DNA of 64,000 bases from Marinobacter halotolerans (GCF_008795985.1 NZ_VMHP01000001.1:434001-498000), one strand, 5' to 3'. Shown: positions 42,387 through 51,326, numbered from the stretch's first letter. Numbers and translations: made by a program. The notes: generated from the sequence alone by a model not told the origin.

Positions 42387-43016
42387 ATGAAGGCAACACC
42401 CAAAGCCGCTCCCAAACAGCAGCGCGCCATACGCAAGCGAAAGGCCCTTCTGGCCTCTGCGTTTGCCGAATTCTCGGCCAGGGGATTCGAAACCACCACC
42501 GCCAAATCCATCGCTGATCGGGCGGGCGTTGCCACCGGCACGTTTTACCAGTACTTCCACAACAAAGACGACGTGCTGCTGGAAATCACCCGGCAGCGGT
42601 TCGAAGAGCTGCAAGACCACTTGCAGGTTCCGCAAACAAACCTCGAGGTGGCTGGCGCCGACGGCGACACCGATGACCTTCGACAGGTTTTCCGCCAGGC
42701 ACTGGGCTTTCTGTACGACTTTCACCAACAAGAAGCCGGGCTTCACGATGTACTGGAATACCGGCGCCGGGTTGACCCGGCGCTGGCTACCCTGATGGAT
42801 CACGGCGAAGCGGTTTTGATGGAGCGGGTTCGTGCATTCGTGGCCCGCTATGTTCGTGACCAGGTCGAGACCACGGCCTTCTGCCTGTTTTCCATGGCGG
42901 AAGGCATCGTGCACCGCCACGTTTTTCAGGGGCACCGGGCCGTTTCCCGGGATGAAGTGATTGAAACCGGAAGCCGTCTGTTATCGGCCTATTTCGAACA
43001 ACAAAGTAAACGTTGA
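42387..43016 (+). CDS. TetR-family regulator
   Basis: This 209-aa protein has a TetR helix-turn-helix (KALLASAFAEFSARGFETTTAKSIADRAGVATGTFYQYFHNKDDVLLEI, about 19-67) and a helical ligand domain. The N-terminus has an extra basic stretch. It is divergent from the alpha/beta-hydrolase gene, and the downstream amidohydrolase gene starts seven bases after its stop, so it probably regulates both. The ligand is unknown. Confidence 0.88.
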   Translation: MKATPKAAPKQQRAIRKRKALLASAFAEFSARGFETTTAKSIADRAGVATGTFYQYFHNKDDVLLEITRQRFEELQDHLQVPQTNLEVAGADGDTDDLRQVFRQALGFLYDFHQQEAGLHDVLEYRRRVDPALATLMDHGEAVLMERVRAFVARYVRDQVETTAFCLFSMAEGIVHRHVFQGHRAVSRDEVIETGSRLLSAYFEQQSKR

Positions 43017-43023
43017 GGCGATC

Positions 43024-44910
43024 ATGAGTGACAAAGCTACACAGACGACCCAATGGGATTATCTGATCCGCGGCGCCAAGGTCTTTGATGGCAGTGGCAA
43101 ACTCCCGTTGCGCGAGGACATTGCGGTAGCGGATGGAAAAATTGCCGCTCGGGCCCCGGATCTCGACCCGTCCATGGCCCGGAAGGTTATTGAAGGGACT
43201 GAACGCTGGGCCATGCCAGGACTCTTCGACATCCATACCCATTATGACCTGGAGCTGGAAGTCGCCCCGGGTCTTCCGGAGTCGGTCCGCCACGGCACCA
43301 CCACTGTGGTGATCGCCAACTGCAGCCTGGGCCTGGCCTTCGGCGCCCAGCGCAAAGACGGGGCTGACCCGATCGTAGACTGCTACGCCCGGGTGGAGAA
43401 CATTCCCAAAGACGTTTTACGGGCGACCGCTGACCGCGTGGACTGGCACAACCCCAAAGAATACATGCAGCACCTGAACCGGCTGAACCTGGGCCCCAAC
43501 CTGGTCACCATGGTGCCCCACTCCATGCTGCGCATAGAAGTCATGGGGTTTGAAGCCAGCATTTCCCGCGACCCCACGGAAGACGAACTGGTGGCCATGG
43601 AGCAATTGCTGGAAAAGGCTATGGATGACGGCTATGCCGGGTTCTCTACCGACGCCCTGCCATTCCACTATCTGGCCAACCAGCCCAACACCCGCAAGAC
43701 CATTCCGACCCAGTTTGCCAAATACTATGAAATCAAACGGCTGACCGATGTGGTGCGGCGAAAGGGTGGCGTCTGGCAGGCAACACCGCCCAAAGACAGC
43801 ACCATTGGCACCATCAAGACTTTCCTGCTGAGTTGCGGGCGCCTGCACGGCAAGCCACTGAAAACCACGGTGGTGGCCGCACTGGATGTGCACAGCAATC
43901 GCAAGATCGTGCGCCTGGCACGCCTACTGGCGCGAGTGCTCAATTCCCGGCTACTGAAAGGCGATTTCCATCTACAGGCCCTGGCGGCGCCTTTCAAAAC
44001 CTGGTCCGATGGCGCGGTGACACCACTTTCGGAAGAGATCGAGGAATTGCGGATTCTGAACGAAACCGAACTGGAAGACCGCGCCACCCGGCAGAAAATT
44101 CTGGACGACCCGGACTATAGAAAACAGTTCAAGGCCATGTGGATGCATGGGAAGAAGGGCTTTGGCCTTGCCCGCCTCAAACGCCTGTTCCGGCTGGAAG
44201 ACTATGCCTTCAATCGCACCATCGCGGATATGACCATTGACGTTTGCCCCCTGAAAGAGTGGGAAGGCCTGACCTTTGCAGACGTCTACGCCCGGGTTCG
44301 CGCCGTCAACGCAGGCCGGACCGAGGGTATTTCCACAAGCGAAGCGTCTCTGATCGGGGATTATTTTGCCGAGGTCCGGGATGAGGGCGACTTCGTGCTG
44401 GCCATGCTGCGCGCTTTCGACCGGGATCTGAGCTGGTACACCGTATCGGCAAACCGTGACGAACGCCTGGTACGCAAACTGTTAATGGACCGCCAGCTTC
44501 TGCCCGGCTTCAATGACAGCGGCGCCCACCTGACCAATATGGCCTTCTATGATGGCAACCTGCGCGCGCTGAAACTGGCTTCCGATGGCGGTGATGTCGA
44601 TGTGGCCTACATGGTGCGCCGATTGACCAGCGACCCGGCCCGGGTGTTTGGCGTCAAGGGCGGCACCATCAATGTGGGCGATCAGGCTGACCTGATTCTG
44701 GTTGACCCCTCAGCTCTGCGCCGCTTGGACCATCACAACACCGTAATACGCCAGTACCGGGACGAGTTCCAGCATGAGCAGCTGGTGAACCGCACTGATG
44801 GCGTGGTTCCTCTGGTAATGATCGCAGGCCATGCCGCCTGGAACGGAGACGACTTCGATCAAAGCCTTGGGCAAACCCGAATGGGCACCGTACTGGAAAC
44901 CACCTTCTAA
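43024..44910 (+). CDS. Amidohydrolase, N-acyl-D-amino-acid deacylase-like
   Basis: This 628-aa metallohydrolase fits the D-aminoacylase/dihydroorotase-type subgroup. The metal ligands DIHTHYDLE lie near residues 70-78. HSMLRIEVMG is in the middle. The C-terminus has GGTINVGDQADLILVDP, typical of the composite beta-domain. Between residues 270 and 420 there is an insert relative to the usual length of about 480-570 aa. GAG and GAGG sites upstream support ATG 43024; the open frame reaches back to 42961 inside the TetR gene. Co-transcription with TetR suggests that it degrades the ligand of TetR; substrate unknown. Confidence 0.8.
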   Translation: MSDKATQTTQWDYLIRGAKVFDGSGKLPLREDIAVADGKIAARAPDLDPSMARKVIEGTERWAMPGLFDIHTHYDLELEVAPGLPESVRHGTTTVVIANCSLGLAFGAQRKDGADPIVDCYARVENIPKDVLRATADRVDWHNPKEYMQHLNRLNLGPNLVTMVPHSMLRIEVMGFEASISRDPTEDELVAMEQLLEKAMDDGYAGFSTDALPFHYLANQPNTRKTIPTQFAKYYEIKRLTDVVRRKGGVWQATPPKDSTIGTIKTFLLSCGRLHGKPLKTTVVAALDVHSNRKIVRLARLLARVLNSRLLKGDFHLQALAAPFKTWSDGAVTPLSEEIEELRILNETELEDRATRQKILDDPDYRKQFKAMWMHGKKGFGLARLKRLFRLEDYAFNRTIADMTIDVCPLKEWEGLTFADVYARVRAVNAGRTEGISTSEASLIGDYFAEVRDEGDFVLAMLRAFDRDLSWYTVSANRDERLVRKLLMDRQLLPGFNDSGAHLTNMAFYDGNLRALKLASDGGDVDVAYMVRRLTSDPARVFGVKGGTINVGDQADLILVDPSALRRLDHHNTVIRQYRDEFQHEQLVNRTDGVVPLVMIAGHAAWNGDDFDQSLGQTRMGTVLETTF

Positions 44911-44981
44911 TCCGGCCCAAGAGTCCCCGAAAGCAACCCAATTAAGGGCATGCCTCCCATGCGTGCACCAAAATAAACCAG

Positions 44982-45010
44982 AAGGCGGGCCAGTCCCGCC
45001 TTACCTGTTT
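44982..45010 (+). terminator. Weak terminator after the amidohydrolase gene
   Basis: AAGGCGGG and CCCGCCTT form an 8-bp stem with a 5-base loop, followed by an interrupted T run (ACCTGTTTTT). Confidence 0.6.
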
Positions 45011-45168
45011 TTCATGCCTACCCGGTTATACACACAGACTTCCAACCCTTTTTCTGTGGCTGGCACAGCACCTGCATAGTCCTTCTTGAAAATTCATTTC
45101 AGTGCGGAGCCATCAACGAAGGTGGCGGGCCTCCACCCCAGAGGTCTCACCAAGGTGTATACGCACGA

Positions 45169-45196
45169 CATTCACCATTCACCATCCACCATTCAC
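45169..45196. repeat. Four 7-bp tandem repeats upstream of cynS
   Basis: CATTCAC, CATTCAC, CATCCAC and CATTCAC run head to tail and end 22 bp before the cyanase ATG. Length variation here could alter promoter or leader spacing; that is speculation. Confidence 0.85.
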
Positions 45197-45218
45197 CACT
45201 CTAGACGGAGGGTTCGTT

Positions 45219-45659
45219 ATGAATCATGAAATGATGACGGCTGCCATTCTTACAGCCAAAAACGAGAAAGGGTTGAGCTGGGAGCAGATTGCCGAAGCCA
45301 TTGGCATGGCGCCGGTGTGGACGACATCCTGCTGCTTCGGCATGAACACCATGCTGGAAGACCAGGCCACAGCACTGTGCGAAACACTGGCCTTGCAGCC
45401 GGACGTCGCTCAGGCGCTGCAAACGTCACCCTCAAAGCACTGGGGTGACAGCGTACCCCAAGACCCGCTTATCTATCGCCTCTACGAAGCAACCATGATC
45501 TACGGCCCCAGCGTGAAAGCGCTTATCCACGAGAAGTTCGGCGACGGCATCATGAGCGCCATTGATTACAAGATGTATGTGGAGAAAGTGGAAGACCCCA
45601 AAGGTGACCGGGTTGTGATCACCATGGATGGCAAATTCCTTCCCTACAAGCGCTGGTAA
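45219..45659 (+). CDS. cynS: CynS, cyanate hydratase (cyanase)
   Basis: Cyanase converts cyanate and bicarbonate to ammonia and CO2. The 146-aa protein fits in length with E. coli CynS (156). It has the N-terminal helix bundle (EKGLSWEQIAEAIG) and the catalytic triad Arg87, Glu90 and Ser113, in IYRLYEATMIYGPSVKALIHEKFGDGIMSAIDYKM. ATG 45219 is preceded by GACGGAGGG. The upstream extension to 45102 includes the tandem repeats and is not protein-like. It is followed 40 bp later by a formate/nitrite-family transporter; the pair suggests use of cyanate as a nitrogen source. Confidence 0.95.
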   Translation: MNHEMMTAAILTAKNEKGLSWEQIAEAIGMAPVWTTSCCFGMNTMLEDQATALCETLALQPDVAQALQTSPSKHWGDSVPQDPLIYRLYEATMIYGPSVKALIHEKFGDGIMSAIDYKMYVEKVEDPKGDRVVITMDGKFLPYKRW

Positions 45660-45699
45660 CTCCCACTCTTTTACTTTTTTATTCTGGAGAATCGTTGAT

Positions 45700-46548
45700 A
45701 TGTCTTATCTTCAACCGAACGAATTCGTGACCAAGCTGGTAGATGCCGGCGAGGCGAAAGTCTACATGGGCACGCGGGACACACTGATTCGCGCGTTCAT
45801 GGCGGGTGCCACCCTGGCGCTGGCGGTTATTTTCGCCATTACCATCGCGGTAACCACCGGTTCATTCCTGCTGGGTGCGCTATTGTTCCCGGTCGGCTTC
45901 TGCATGCTATACCTGATGGGATACGACCTGCTGACCGGTGTCTTCACCCTGGTACCCCTGGCTTTGCTCGACAAACGGCCCGGTGTAACCGTCGGTCGGA
46001 TGCTCAAATGCTGGGGCCTGGTGGGTCTGGGCAACCTGGGCGGCGCACTTTTCATTGCCGGATTCGGCTATCTGAATTTCTCCATGGGCGGTTCCGAGGC
46101 CATCAACGCCGTAGGCCAGAAGATGATGGAGGTTGGCGAGAGCCGCACCGTCGGTTATCAGGAGGCCGGAGCGGCTGGCTGGATCGTGCTTTTTCTGCGC
46201 GGCATGTTCTGCAATTGGATGGTGTCCATGGGCGTTGTTGGCGCCACTATTTCCACGCACGTTTCCGGCAAGATCATGGCGATGTGGATGCCAATTATCG
46301 TGTTCTTCTTCCTCGGCTTTGAACACTCCGTAGTCAACATGTTCCTGTTCCCGATCGGACTGATGATGGGCGCCGAATTTACCCTCTACCAGTACATCAT
46401 GTGGAACGAGATCCCCACGGTTCTGGGTAACCTGGTGGGCGGTCTGACCCTGGTGGGCCTGGTTCTGTACACAACTCACGTACGTACCCAGCCCAAGAAA
46501 ACCTTCCCCGAGCAGAGTCAGAGCCGCACTGCTGCAGCTCAGAGCTGA
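45700..46548 (+). CDS. Formate/nitrite transporter (FNT) family channel
   Basis: This 282-aa pentameric-channel-type protein has six helices. FNT signatures occur in FVTKLVDAGEAKVYMG, GYDLLTGVFTLVPLALLDKR and CNWMVSMGVVGATIS. The C-terminal segment has GLMMGAEFTLYQYIMWNEIPTVLGNLVGG, the conserved second FNT motif. The usual cargo is nitrite or formate; the adjacent cyanase raises the possibility of cyanate or bicarbonate. It starts after TCTGGAGA and ends at a strong terminator, so it closes the cynS transcript. The kinase/phosphatase gene is convergent. Confidence 0.88.
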   Translation: MSYLQPNEFVTKLVDAGEAKVYMGTRDTLIRAFMAGATLALAVIFAITIAVTTGSFLLGALLFPVGFCMLYLMGYDLLTGVFTLVPLALLDKRPGVTVGRMLKCWGLVGLGNLGGALFIAGFGYLNFSMGGSEAINAVGQKMMEVGESRTVGYQEAGAAGWIVLFLRGMFCNWMVSMGVVGATISTHVSGKIMAMWMPIIVFFFLGFEHSVVNMFLFPIGLMMGAEFTLYQYIMWNEIPTVLGNLVGGLTLVGLVLYTTHVRTQPKKTFPEQSQSRTAAAQS

Positions 46549-46557
46549 TCTGCCCTG

Positions 46558-46598
46558 AAAAAACCGCTGCCGGGCCGAAGCCCCGCAGCGGTTTTTTT
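46558..46598. terminator. Terminator shared by the FNT and kinase/phosphatase genes
   Basis: AAAACCGCTGC and GCAGCGGTTTT form an 11-bp stem with an inner CGGG/CCCG extension. A and T runs flank it on both sides, so it can act in both directions. Confidence 0.88.
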
Positions 46599-46629
46599 AT
46601 AACGGACTCCTGCAGTTCCCTGCAATCGA

Positions 46630-48357
46630 CTAGAGGTGGTTCAGAGCCAACTGGGTCACCACCACAAGAGCCAGCAGCAGCGAAACCCCTTTCCAGAATG
46701 CTTCCGGATTTCGTTCGATCAGAGGCGGACGTACAGCATTCACAAAGTCCTGCCTTGGGTAATAGAGGTCGTGAATAAACTCCGAAACCTCGGCATAGCG
46801 ACGTTCAGGATACGGATGCAGAGCCTTGCGCAGGGCGCCGTCAATCCAGGCGGGACAGCTGCGGTTATAGTTGTAAACCGGTTGGTATTTCAGGCGATTG
46901 AGCCCTGCGCGGTTGCGCACCTGGGAAGACTCTGGTCCATAGGGCAGTTGCCCCGTCAGCATCTGGTAGGCAATCACGCCCAGAGAAAAGACGTCCGAGC
47001 GAGCCGAGCCGCCCTCACCCATAAAATACTCCGGCGCCGAGTATTGCTGGGTGCCCAGCACAGACTCAACTTCTGCGCCCACTCCCTCGCTTATACCCGC
47101 CACCCGCACAGCGCCGAAGTCGATCAGTTTGGCGGTGCCGACGCTGTCAATCATCACATTTGCCGGTCGTACGTCCTGATGGATCATGTCCTGCCGATGA
47201 AAGGCCCGCAGCGCCTTGCCAATCTGCTCCACGATCGCTCTCACCCGACCGAATCCGACAAATGGGTTATCACGCATCCACTGAGTCAGAGTCTGTCCTT
47301 CGATGTATTCGGTGACCACATAAAGATAATTCTGTGCGCCGGAACGCTCATGGGCACGAAGAACGTAGGGGCTGTCGATGCGACGCGCGACCCATTCTTC
47401 CGCCAGGAACTGCTCGAGGGCGACCGGGTCCTCCCGCACATCACTCGCGGGCACCTTGAGTACGACCGGTCTTCCGGTTGTTGAATCCACCGCAAGATAC
47501 ACGTAGCTCCGGCTGCTCATGTGCAGTTCCCGGACAATCTCGAAACCGTCAATCAGGCTTCTCGGCGCCAGTTCCGGCGGGAACGGGAGTTCCGCTACGT
47601 GATGCTGAAGCTCATGGAGTTTCGGCTGGGGAACCTGCTCAACGCGCAGAACCTGGGCCGTCAGGTTATCCTCACTGCCCCGTTCATAGGCGGTGGTGAC
47701 CAGGACCTTTGCCGCCGAGTCCAGGTCGTCGGAGTGATCAGCAATGATCGCGGCAATGTCATCCGGGCGCAGCAGTTCGTGAATGCCATCCGTCAGCAGC
47801 GTAAAGGTATCACCCGGGGAAATAGACACCGTGTGATAGTCGATCTCGACCTGATCATTCACCCCCAGGGCCCGCCCCAGGTAGCTTTTCTCAGGGGATA
47901 CCCACTGGCGGTGATCACGGGTCAGCTGTTCCGCCCTGCGACCATGAATCTGGTAGGCCCGGGAATCGCCCACATGGAAGATGTGGGCCCGAGCAGATTT
48001 GATCACCAGACCGGTAAAGGTGCAGACATATCCGTGGTCTTTGTTGTAGCGGGCCCAGGAACTGTTGGTGTGGGAGGTGAGCCAGGTGTTCGTTGCCGCG
48101 ATCACCCGATCTCCGGACTTCTTCACCGACCACGCCGCTGACGTACAGAAATAGTCCTGCAGAAAACTTTTGACCGCGGTTTCACTGGCGATATGGGCCA
48201 CGGCACTGGAGCTGATTCCGTCAGCCAGCGCCATGGCAATGCCCTTGGAATCCAGTTCGGCTCCGTCAGGAATGCGAACGCCGTGGGAATCCTGATTACT
48301 CGATTTGGCGCCGGCATCCGAATACTGCCCTACCGATACTCGCAAACTCCCTGACAT
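46630..48357 (-). CDS. PP2C phosphatase-Ser/Thr kinase fusion with C-terminal membrane anchor
   Basis: This 575-aa protein has an N-terminal PP2C phosphatase (residues about 1-240, Asp46, Asp131, Asp190 and Asp230 as metal sites: LADGISS, HVGDSRAY, LLTDGIHE, SEDNLTA). A eukaryotic-type kinase follows (about 270-520: Lys301, catalytic loop HQDVRPAN with Asp395, DFG at 413, APE at 441). A transmembrane helix ends it (LLLALVVVTQLALN). The HRD Arg is Gln. In pseudomonads such fusions sit in nitrite/nitrate assimilation clusters. Here it converges on the FNT channel gene, supporting a role in nitrogen transport control, as inference. Confidence 0.88.
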   Translation of the reverse strand: MSGSLRVSVGQYSDAGAKSSNQDSHGVRIPDGAELDSKGIAMALADGISSSAVAHIASETAVKSFLQDYFCTSAAWSVKKSGDRVIAATNTWLTSHTNSSWARYNKDHGYVCTFTGLVIKSARAHIFHVGDSRAYQIHGRRAEQLTRDHRQWVSPEKSYLGRALGVNDQVEIDYHTVSISPGDTFTLLTDGIHELLRPDDIAAIIADHSDDLDSAAKVLVTTAYERGSEDNLTAQVLRVEQVPQPKLHELQHHVAELPFPPELAPRSLIDGFEIVRELHMSSRSYVYLAVDSTTGRPVVLKVPASDVREDPVALEQFLAEEWVARRIDSPYVLRAHERSGAQNYLYVVTEYIEGQTLTQWMRDNPFVGFGRVRAIVEQIGKALRAFHRQDMIHQDVRPANVMIDSVGTAKLIDFGAVRVAGISEGVGAEVESVLGTQQYSAPEYFMGEGGSARSDVFSLGVIAYQMLTGQLPYGPESSQVRNRAGLNRLKYQPVYNYNRSCPAWIDGALRKALHPYPERRYAEVSEFIHDLYYPRQDFVNAVRPPLIERNPEAFWKGVSLLLALVVVTQLALNHL

Positions 48358-48459
48358 GGAACGTCCTCGATACGCTTTGTGCCTTCCTCATGGATGGACT
48401 TGAGTGTAGATCATGGAAAATCCGTGCCAATCTCTAGATAGCGCCATGTGGAAATCCGG

Positions 48460-49371
48460 TCACTGCTTGTTGACCGGTGGCGGTCGCATAACCACCATGG
48501 CCACACCGGCAATCGACAGACATCCTCCGGCCATAGCCAGCAGGCCCAACCGTTCATCAAACAGGATAAACGCCTCCAGCGCCGTGACCGGTGGCACCAG
48601 GTAGAAAAGGCTGGCCACCTGCGATGCTGCTCCCCGGCGAATCAGCCACATCAGTAGCAGAATGGCACCAATCGACACGCCGAAAACCAGCCAGGCCATG
48701 GACAATACCAGCGGCAGGGCCCACTCCACCTCACGGGTCTCAAAGGCAAAGGCGCCGACGGCGAAAAAGCTGGCCGCTGCCATGTATTGAATGATGGTAC
48801 CGGATACCAGATCCGCGCCGGTGCCGCGCCGTTTCTGGTAAACCGTCCCCAGGGAAATGCCCCCAAGAGACAGCGCCGCCCAGATAAGAGTCCAGGCTGG
48901 GAAGCCGCCCGAAGTGTCATTCAGACCGAATTTCTCCAGCAGCACCAGACAGACGCCTACCAGTCCCAGCACAAGGCCCAGCCATTGCCGCACGGATACC
49001 TTTTCGTTCAGCACCATGATGGCGACTGCGGAAGTGACCAGCGGCTGCAAACCTACAATCAATGAAATAATGCCCGACGGCATGCCGCCCTGGATGGCGT
49101 AGTAGACACCGCCCAGATAACAGCCATGCACCAGCAGGCCGGTAACCGCCAGATGGCCAGCGCCACGCCAGCCTGGCCAGCGCGCCTTGAGGAGCCTGGC
49201 CAGAACACCAAGCAGGACCAGCGTCAGCAACATTCTAATCAACAGCAGGGTGAAAGGCTCGGCATAGGGCAGACCGTATTTGGCCCCGATAAACCCCGTG
49301 CTCCATAACCAGACGAAAAGCGCCGGCACGCCAAAGGAAAAAAGCGGGGATGATTTGGGATCGGCCGTCAT
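48460..49371 (-). CDS. EamA/DMT-family transporter
   Basis: This 303-aa membrane protein has ten helices in two EamA repeats (FVWLWSTGFIGAKYGLPYAEPFTLLLIRML near the start; IWAALSLGGISLGTVYQKR in the second). Substrate is unknown, with amino acids and nucleosides among known cargos. Its ATG overlaps the stop of the shikimate-kinase-like gene (TGATG), so the two are translationally coupled. It is transcribed in the same direction as the kinase/phosphatase, 102 bp upstream of it. Confidence 0.85.
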   Translation of the reverse strand: MTADPKSSPLFSFGVPALFVWLWSTGFIGAKYGLPYAEPFTLLLIRMLLTLVLLGVLARLLKARWPGWRGAGHLAVTGLLVHGCYLGGVYYAIQGGMPSGIISLIVGLQPLVTSAVAIMVLNEKVSVRQWLGLVLGLVGVCLVLLEKFGLNDTSGGFPAWTLIWAALSLGGISLGTVYQKRRGTGADLVSGTIIQYMAAASFFAVGAFAFETREVEWALPLVLSMAWLVFGVSIGAILLLMWLIRRGAASQVASLFYLVPPVTALEAFILFDERLGLLAMAGGCLSIAGVAMVVMRPPPVNKQ

Positions 49372-49898
49372 CAGCGCACCCCCGGAGCAATGCTGCGTCG
49401 ATCCAGTTCCGCGACCAACGCTTCACAAACCTGATCCGGCGTTTGCTCGCCGGCTGCAAGAGTGATCTGGCCATAACGGCTATAGAGCGCGTACCGCTCC
49501 CGGAACAGATTGTCCAGGGTCTGGTCCGGATGGCGGGATATACCCCGCAGACTGTGATCACCGATACGACGCACTACCTCTTCCAGTGGAATATCCAGAA
49601 ACACAACAACCCCATTCCGCGCCAGATGGGCCATGGCCGAATCGCTGTAGACGGCGCTGCCGCCAGTGGCAATCACATGGCCCTTCACGTCCAGGGTCAG
49701 CAATACCTGGCCCTCTATACGCCTAAGGGCTTCATAGCCGTCGCTATCAACAATAGCCTGTAACGTACGGCCGGTTTCCTGCTGGATTACCAGGTCGGTA
49801 TCCGTAAACCCCAGACCCAGCCGTTTAGCTAACAGAACCCCGACCGTGCTTTTACCGCAACCCGGCATGCCAATCAGCACGATGTTTTTTGAACTCAT
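49371..49898 (-). CDS. Shikimate-kinase-like protein
   Basis: This 175-aa P-loop kinase has Walker A GMPGCGKST at 10-18 and the shikimate-kinase Asp in FTDTDLVI. Arg58-type residue is in YEALRRIEG, and VIATGGSAVY replaces the usual ATGGG. A lid with several Arg (HSLRGISRHPDQTL) is present. Shikimate kinase is normally encoded beside aroB; here aroB is absent and the gene is coupled to an EamA transporter, so it may be a second copy or have a different substrate. Confidence 0.78.
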   Translation of the reverse strand: MSSKNIVLIGMPGCGKSTVGVLLAKRLGLGFTDTDLVIQQETGRTLQAIVDSDGYEALRRIEGQVLLTLDVKGHVIATGGSAVYSDSAMAHLARNGVVVFLDIPLEEVVRRIGDHSLRGISRHPDQTLDNLFRERYALYSRYGQITLAAGEQTPDQVCEALVAELDRRSIAPGVR

Positions 49899-49966
49899 TC
49901 CTCTACTCCCCGGGGGTAAAGATCGTATAATCTGGTCATTAGCTGATCATTTAGATGTAGGACACT

Positions 49967-50662
49967 ATGGGTTTTACCCGCCAACTGGCTATCCAACTGC
50001 TTTTTTGCACGCTTGTACTGCCCATGGCAGCCGCCGGCGATGTGAAAAAAATAGTTCACCCCGACGGCACGGTGGAATACACCAATGTCGGCAATTCCGG
50101 CAATGGACTAGCCTCTACCAAAGACGAAGTGGTCTACCGCTACACCGACAACAACGGTGTTGTGGCCTTCAGCGGCATCCAACCCTCAGCTGCCAGCTTT
50201 GAAGTTATCCGTTTCCACTGCTACGCCTGCGACCCGGATTCCAGCGTCGACTGGCGCAAAACCCCTCTGTTCCTCAAGCCCTATGAGCGCGAGATTGCCA
50301 TCGCCGCACGGGAATTCGGGGTTGATCCGGCACTGGTGCGGGCCGTTATCCATGCCGAATCAGCGTTCAATGAATCTGCCATTTCACCGGCCGGCGCCCA
50401 GGGGCTGATGCAACTGATGCCCGCAACGGCCGAGGAGCTGGGCGTTCCCAATGCGCTGTCAGCAACCGACAACATCCGCGGCGGCGTTCACTACCTGGCC
50501 AGAATGCTTCAGCGCTTCAAGGGTGACATCTCGCTGGCCACCGCAGCCTATAACGCAGGGCCCGGCGCCGTTGGCCGCCATGGCGGAATTCCCCCCTACC
50601 CTGAAACCAGAGCCTATGTGAACCGGGTCGGCATCCTGCATGAGCGCTACGCCAGCAACTGA
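49967..50662 (+). CDS. Lytic transglycosylase, SLT domain with N-terminal DUF4124-like region
   Basis: This 231-aa exported enzyme cleaves peptidoglycan glycan strands. The signal peptide ends near AAA-GD (residue 24). A short DUF4124-like region follows (DGTVEYTNVGNSG, then TDNNGVVAFSGI). The SLT domain has catalytic Glu131 in HAESAFNESAISPAGAQGLMQLMP and NAGPGAVGRHGGIPPYPETRAYV. It is divergent from the shikimate-kinase-like gene. The stop is one base from the convergent LysE-type gene. Confidence 0.92.
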   Translation: MGFTRQLAIQLLFCTLVLPMAAAGDVKKIVHPDGTVEYTNVGNSGNGLASTKDEVVYRYTDNNGVVAFSGIQPSAASFEVIRFHCYACDPDSSVDWRKTPLFLKPYEREIAIAAREFGVDPALVRAVIHAESAFNESAISPAGAQGLMQLMPATAEELGVPNALSATDNIRGGVHYLARMLQRFKGDISLATAAYNAGPGAVGRHGGIPPYPETRAYVNRVGILHERYASN

Positions 50663-50663
50663 A

Positions 50664-51296
50664 TCAACCGAAAGCCAGCCACGCGCCTACCAATACCATC
50701 AACGTACCGGCAACCCGATTGACCGCCTTAACGCCACCTCCGCGACTCAACGCCCGACTCAGGCTTTTCCCGCCATGGGCATAGAGCTGCAGACAGATAA
50801 ATTCAAGCACAAGGATAATCAGAATTAACGCCGTCAACTGCGGCGCCATCGGCAGACTACTGTCAATAAATGGTGGCAGCAGAGCCACAAAAAACGCCCA
50901 GCCCTTGGGGTTGGCAATGGCGGTGACAAACCCCTGGGTAGCCAATTGCCAGCGGGATGCCGCAAGACTGGAATGGTCCTCACCCTCGGGCATGGCCATG
51001 CGACCTCGTGACAGCCACATCTGCAGTCCCAGCCAGGCCAGGTAGGCGCCCCCAGCGTACTTGAACACTGCAAAGGCAGTCGGGTACTGCAGCATGAAAG
51101 TTGCCACTCCCACCGCCGCCGAGGCCGCCACCACCGTTACCCCGACAAGCTCGCCCGCCATCATCCATAACGCCCGGCGCACGCCAATAGTAATTCCCAT
51201 GGACAATGCCAGGGTCATACACATACCCGGCGTGATAGACACCACGAAAAACGTGGGAACGAACGCGGACAGCAACGGCCAGTTAAGGATCAACAC
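50664..51296 (-). CDS. LysE/RhtB-family amino-acid exporter
   Basis: This 210-aa inner-membrane exporter has six helices and the family N-terminal motif VSITPGMCMTLALSMG (about 20-35), then FKYAGGAYLAWLGLQMWLSR and TAIANPKGWAFFVALLPPF. Substrate is unknown. It is divergent from a lipoprotein gene; an 8-bp inverted repeat occupies the gap. This is the second LysE-type gene in the window, unrelated in context to the one at 1 kb. Confidence 0.88.
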   Translation of the reverse strand: MLILNWPLLSAFVPTFFVVSITPGMCMTLALSMGITIGVRRALWMMAGELVGVTVVAASAAVGVATFMLQYPTAFAVFKYAGGAYLAWLGLQMWLSRGRMAMPEGEDHSSLAASRWQLATQGFVTAIANPKGWAFFVALLPPFIDSSLPMAPQLTALILIILVLEFICLQLYAHGGKSLSRALSRGGGVKAVNRVAGTLMVLVGAWLAFG

Positions 51297-51326
51297 GTCG
51301 TGAATCTCGAAAAATATTGGATTTTC

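Larger units (their letters stand above)
44911..45218. other. 308-bp gap holding a hairpin and tandem repeats before cynS
   Basis: No gene is seen. The gap has a stem AAGGCGGG/CCCGCCTT (44982-45002), probably the end of the amidohydrolase transcript, then presumably the cyanase promoter, with four 7-bp repeats directly before the cyanase ribosome site. Confidence 0.7.
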
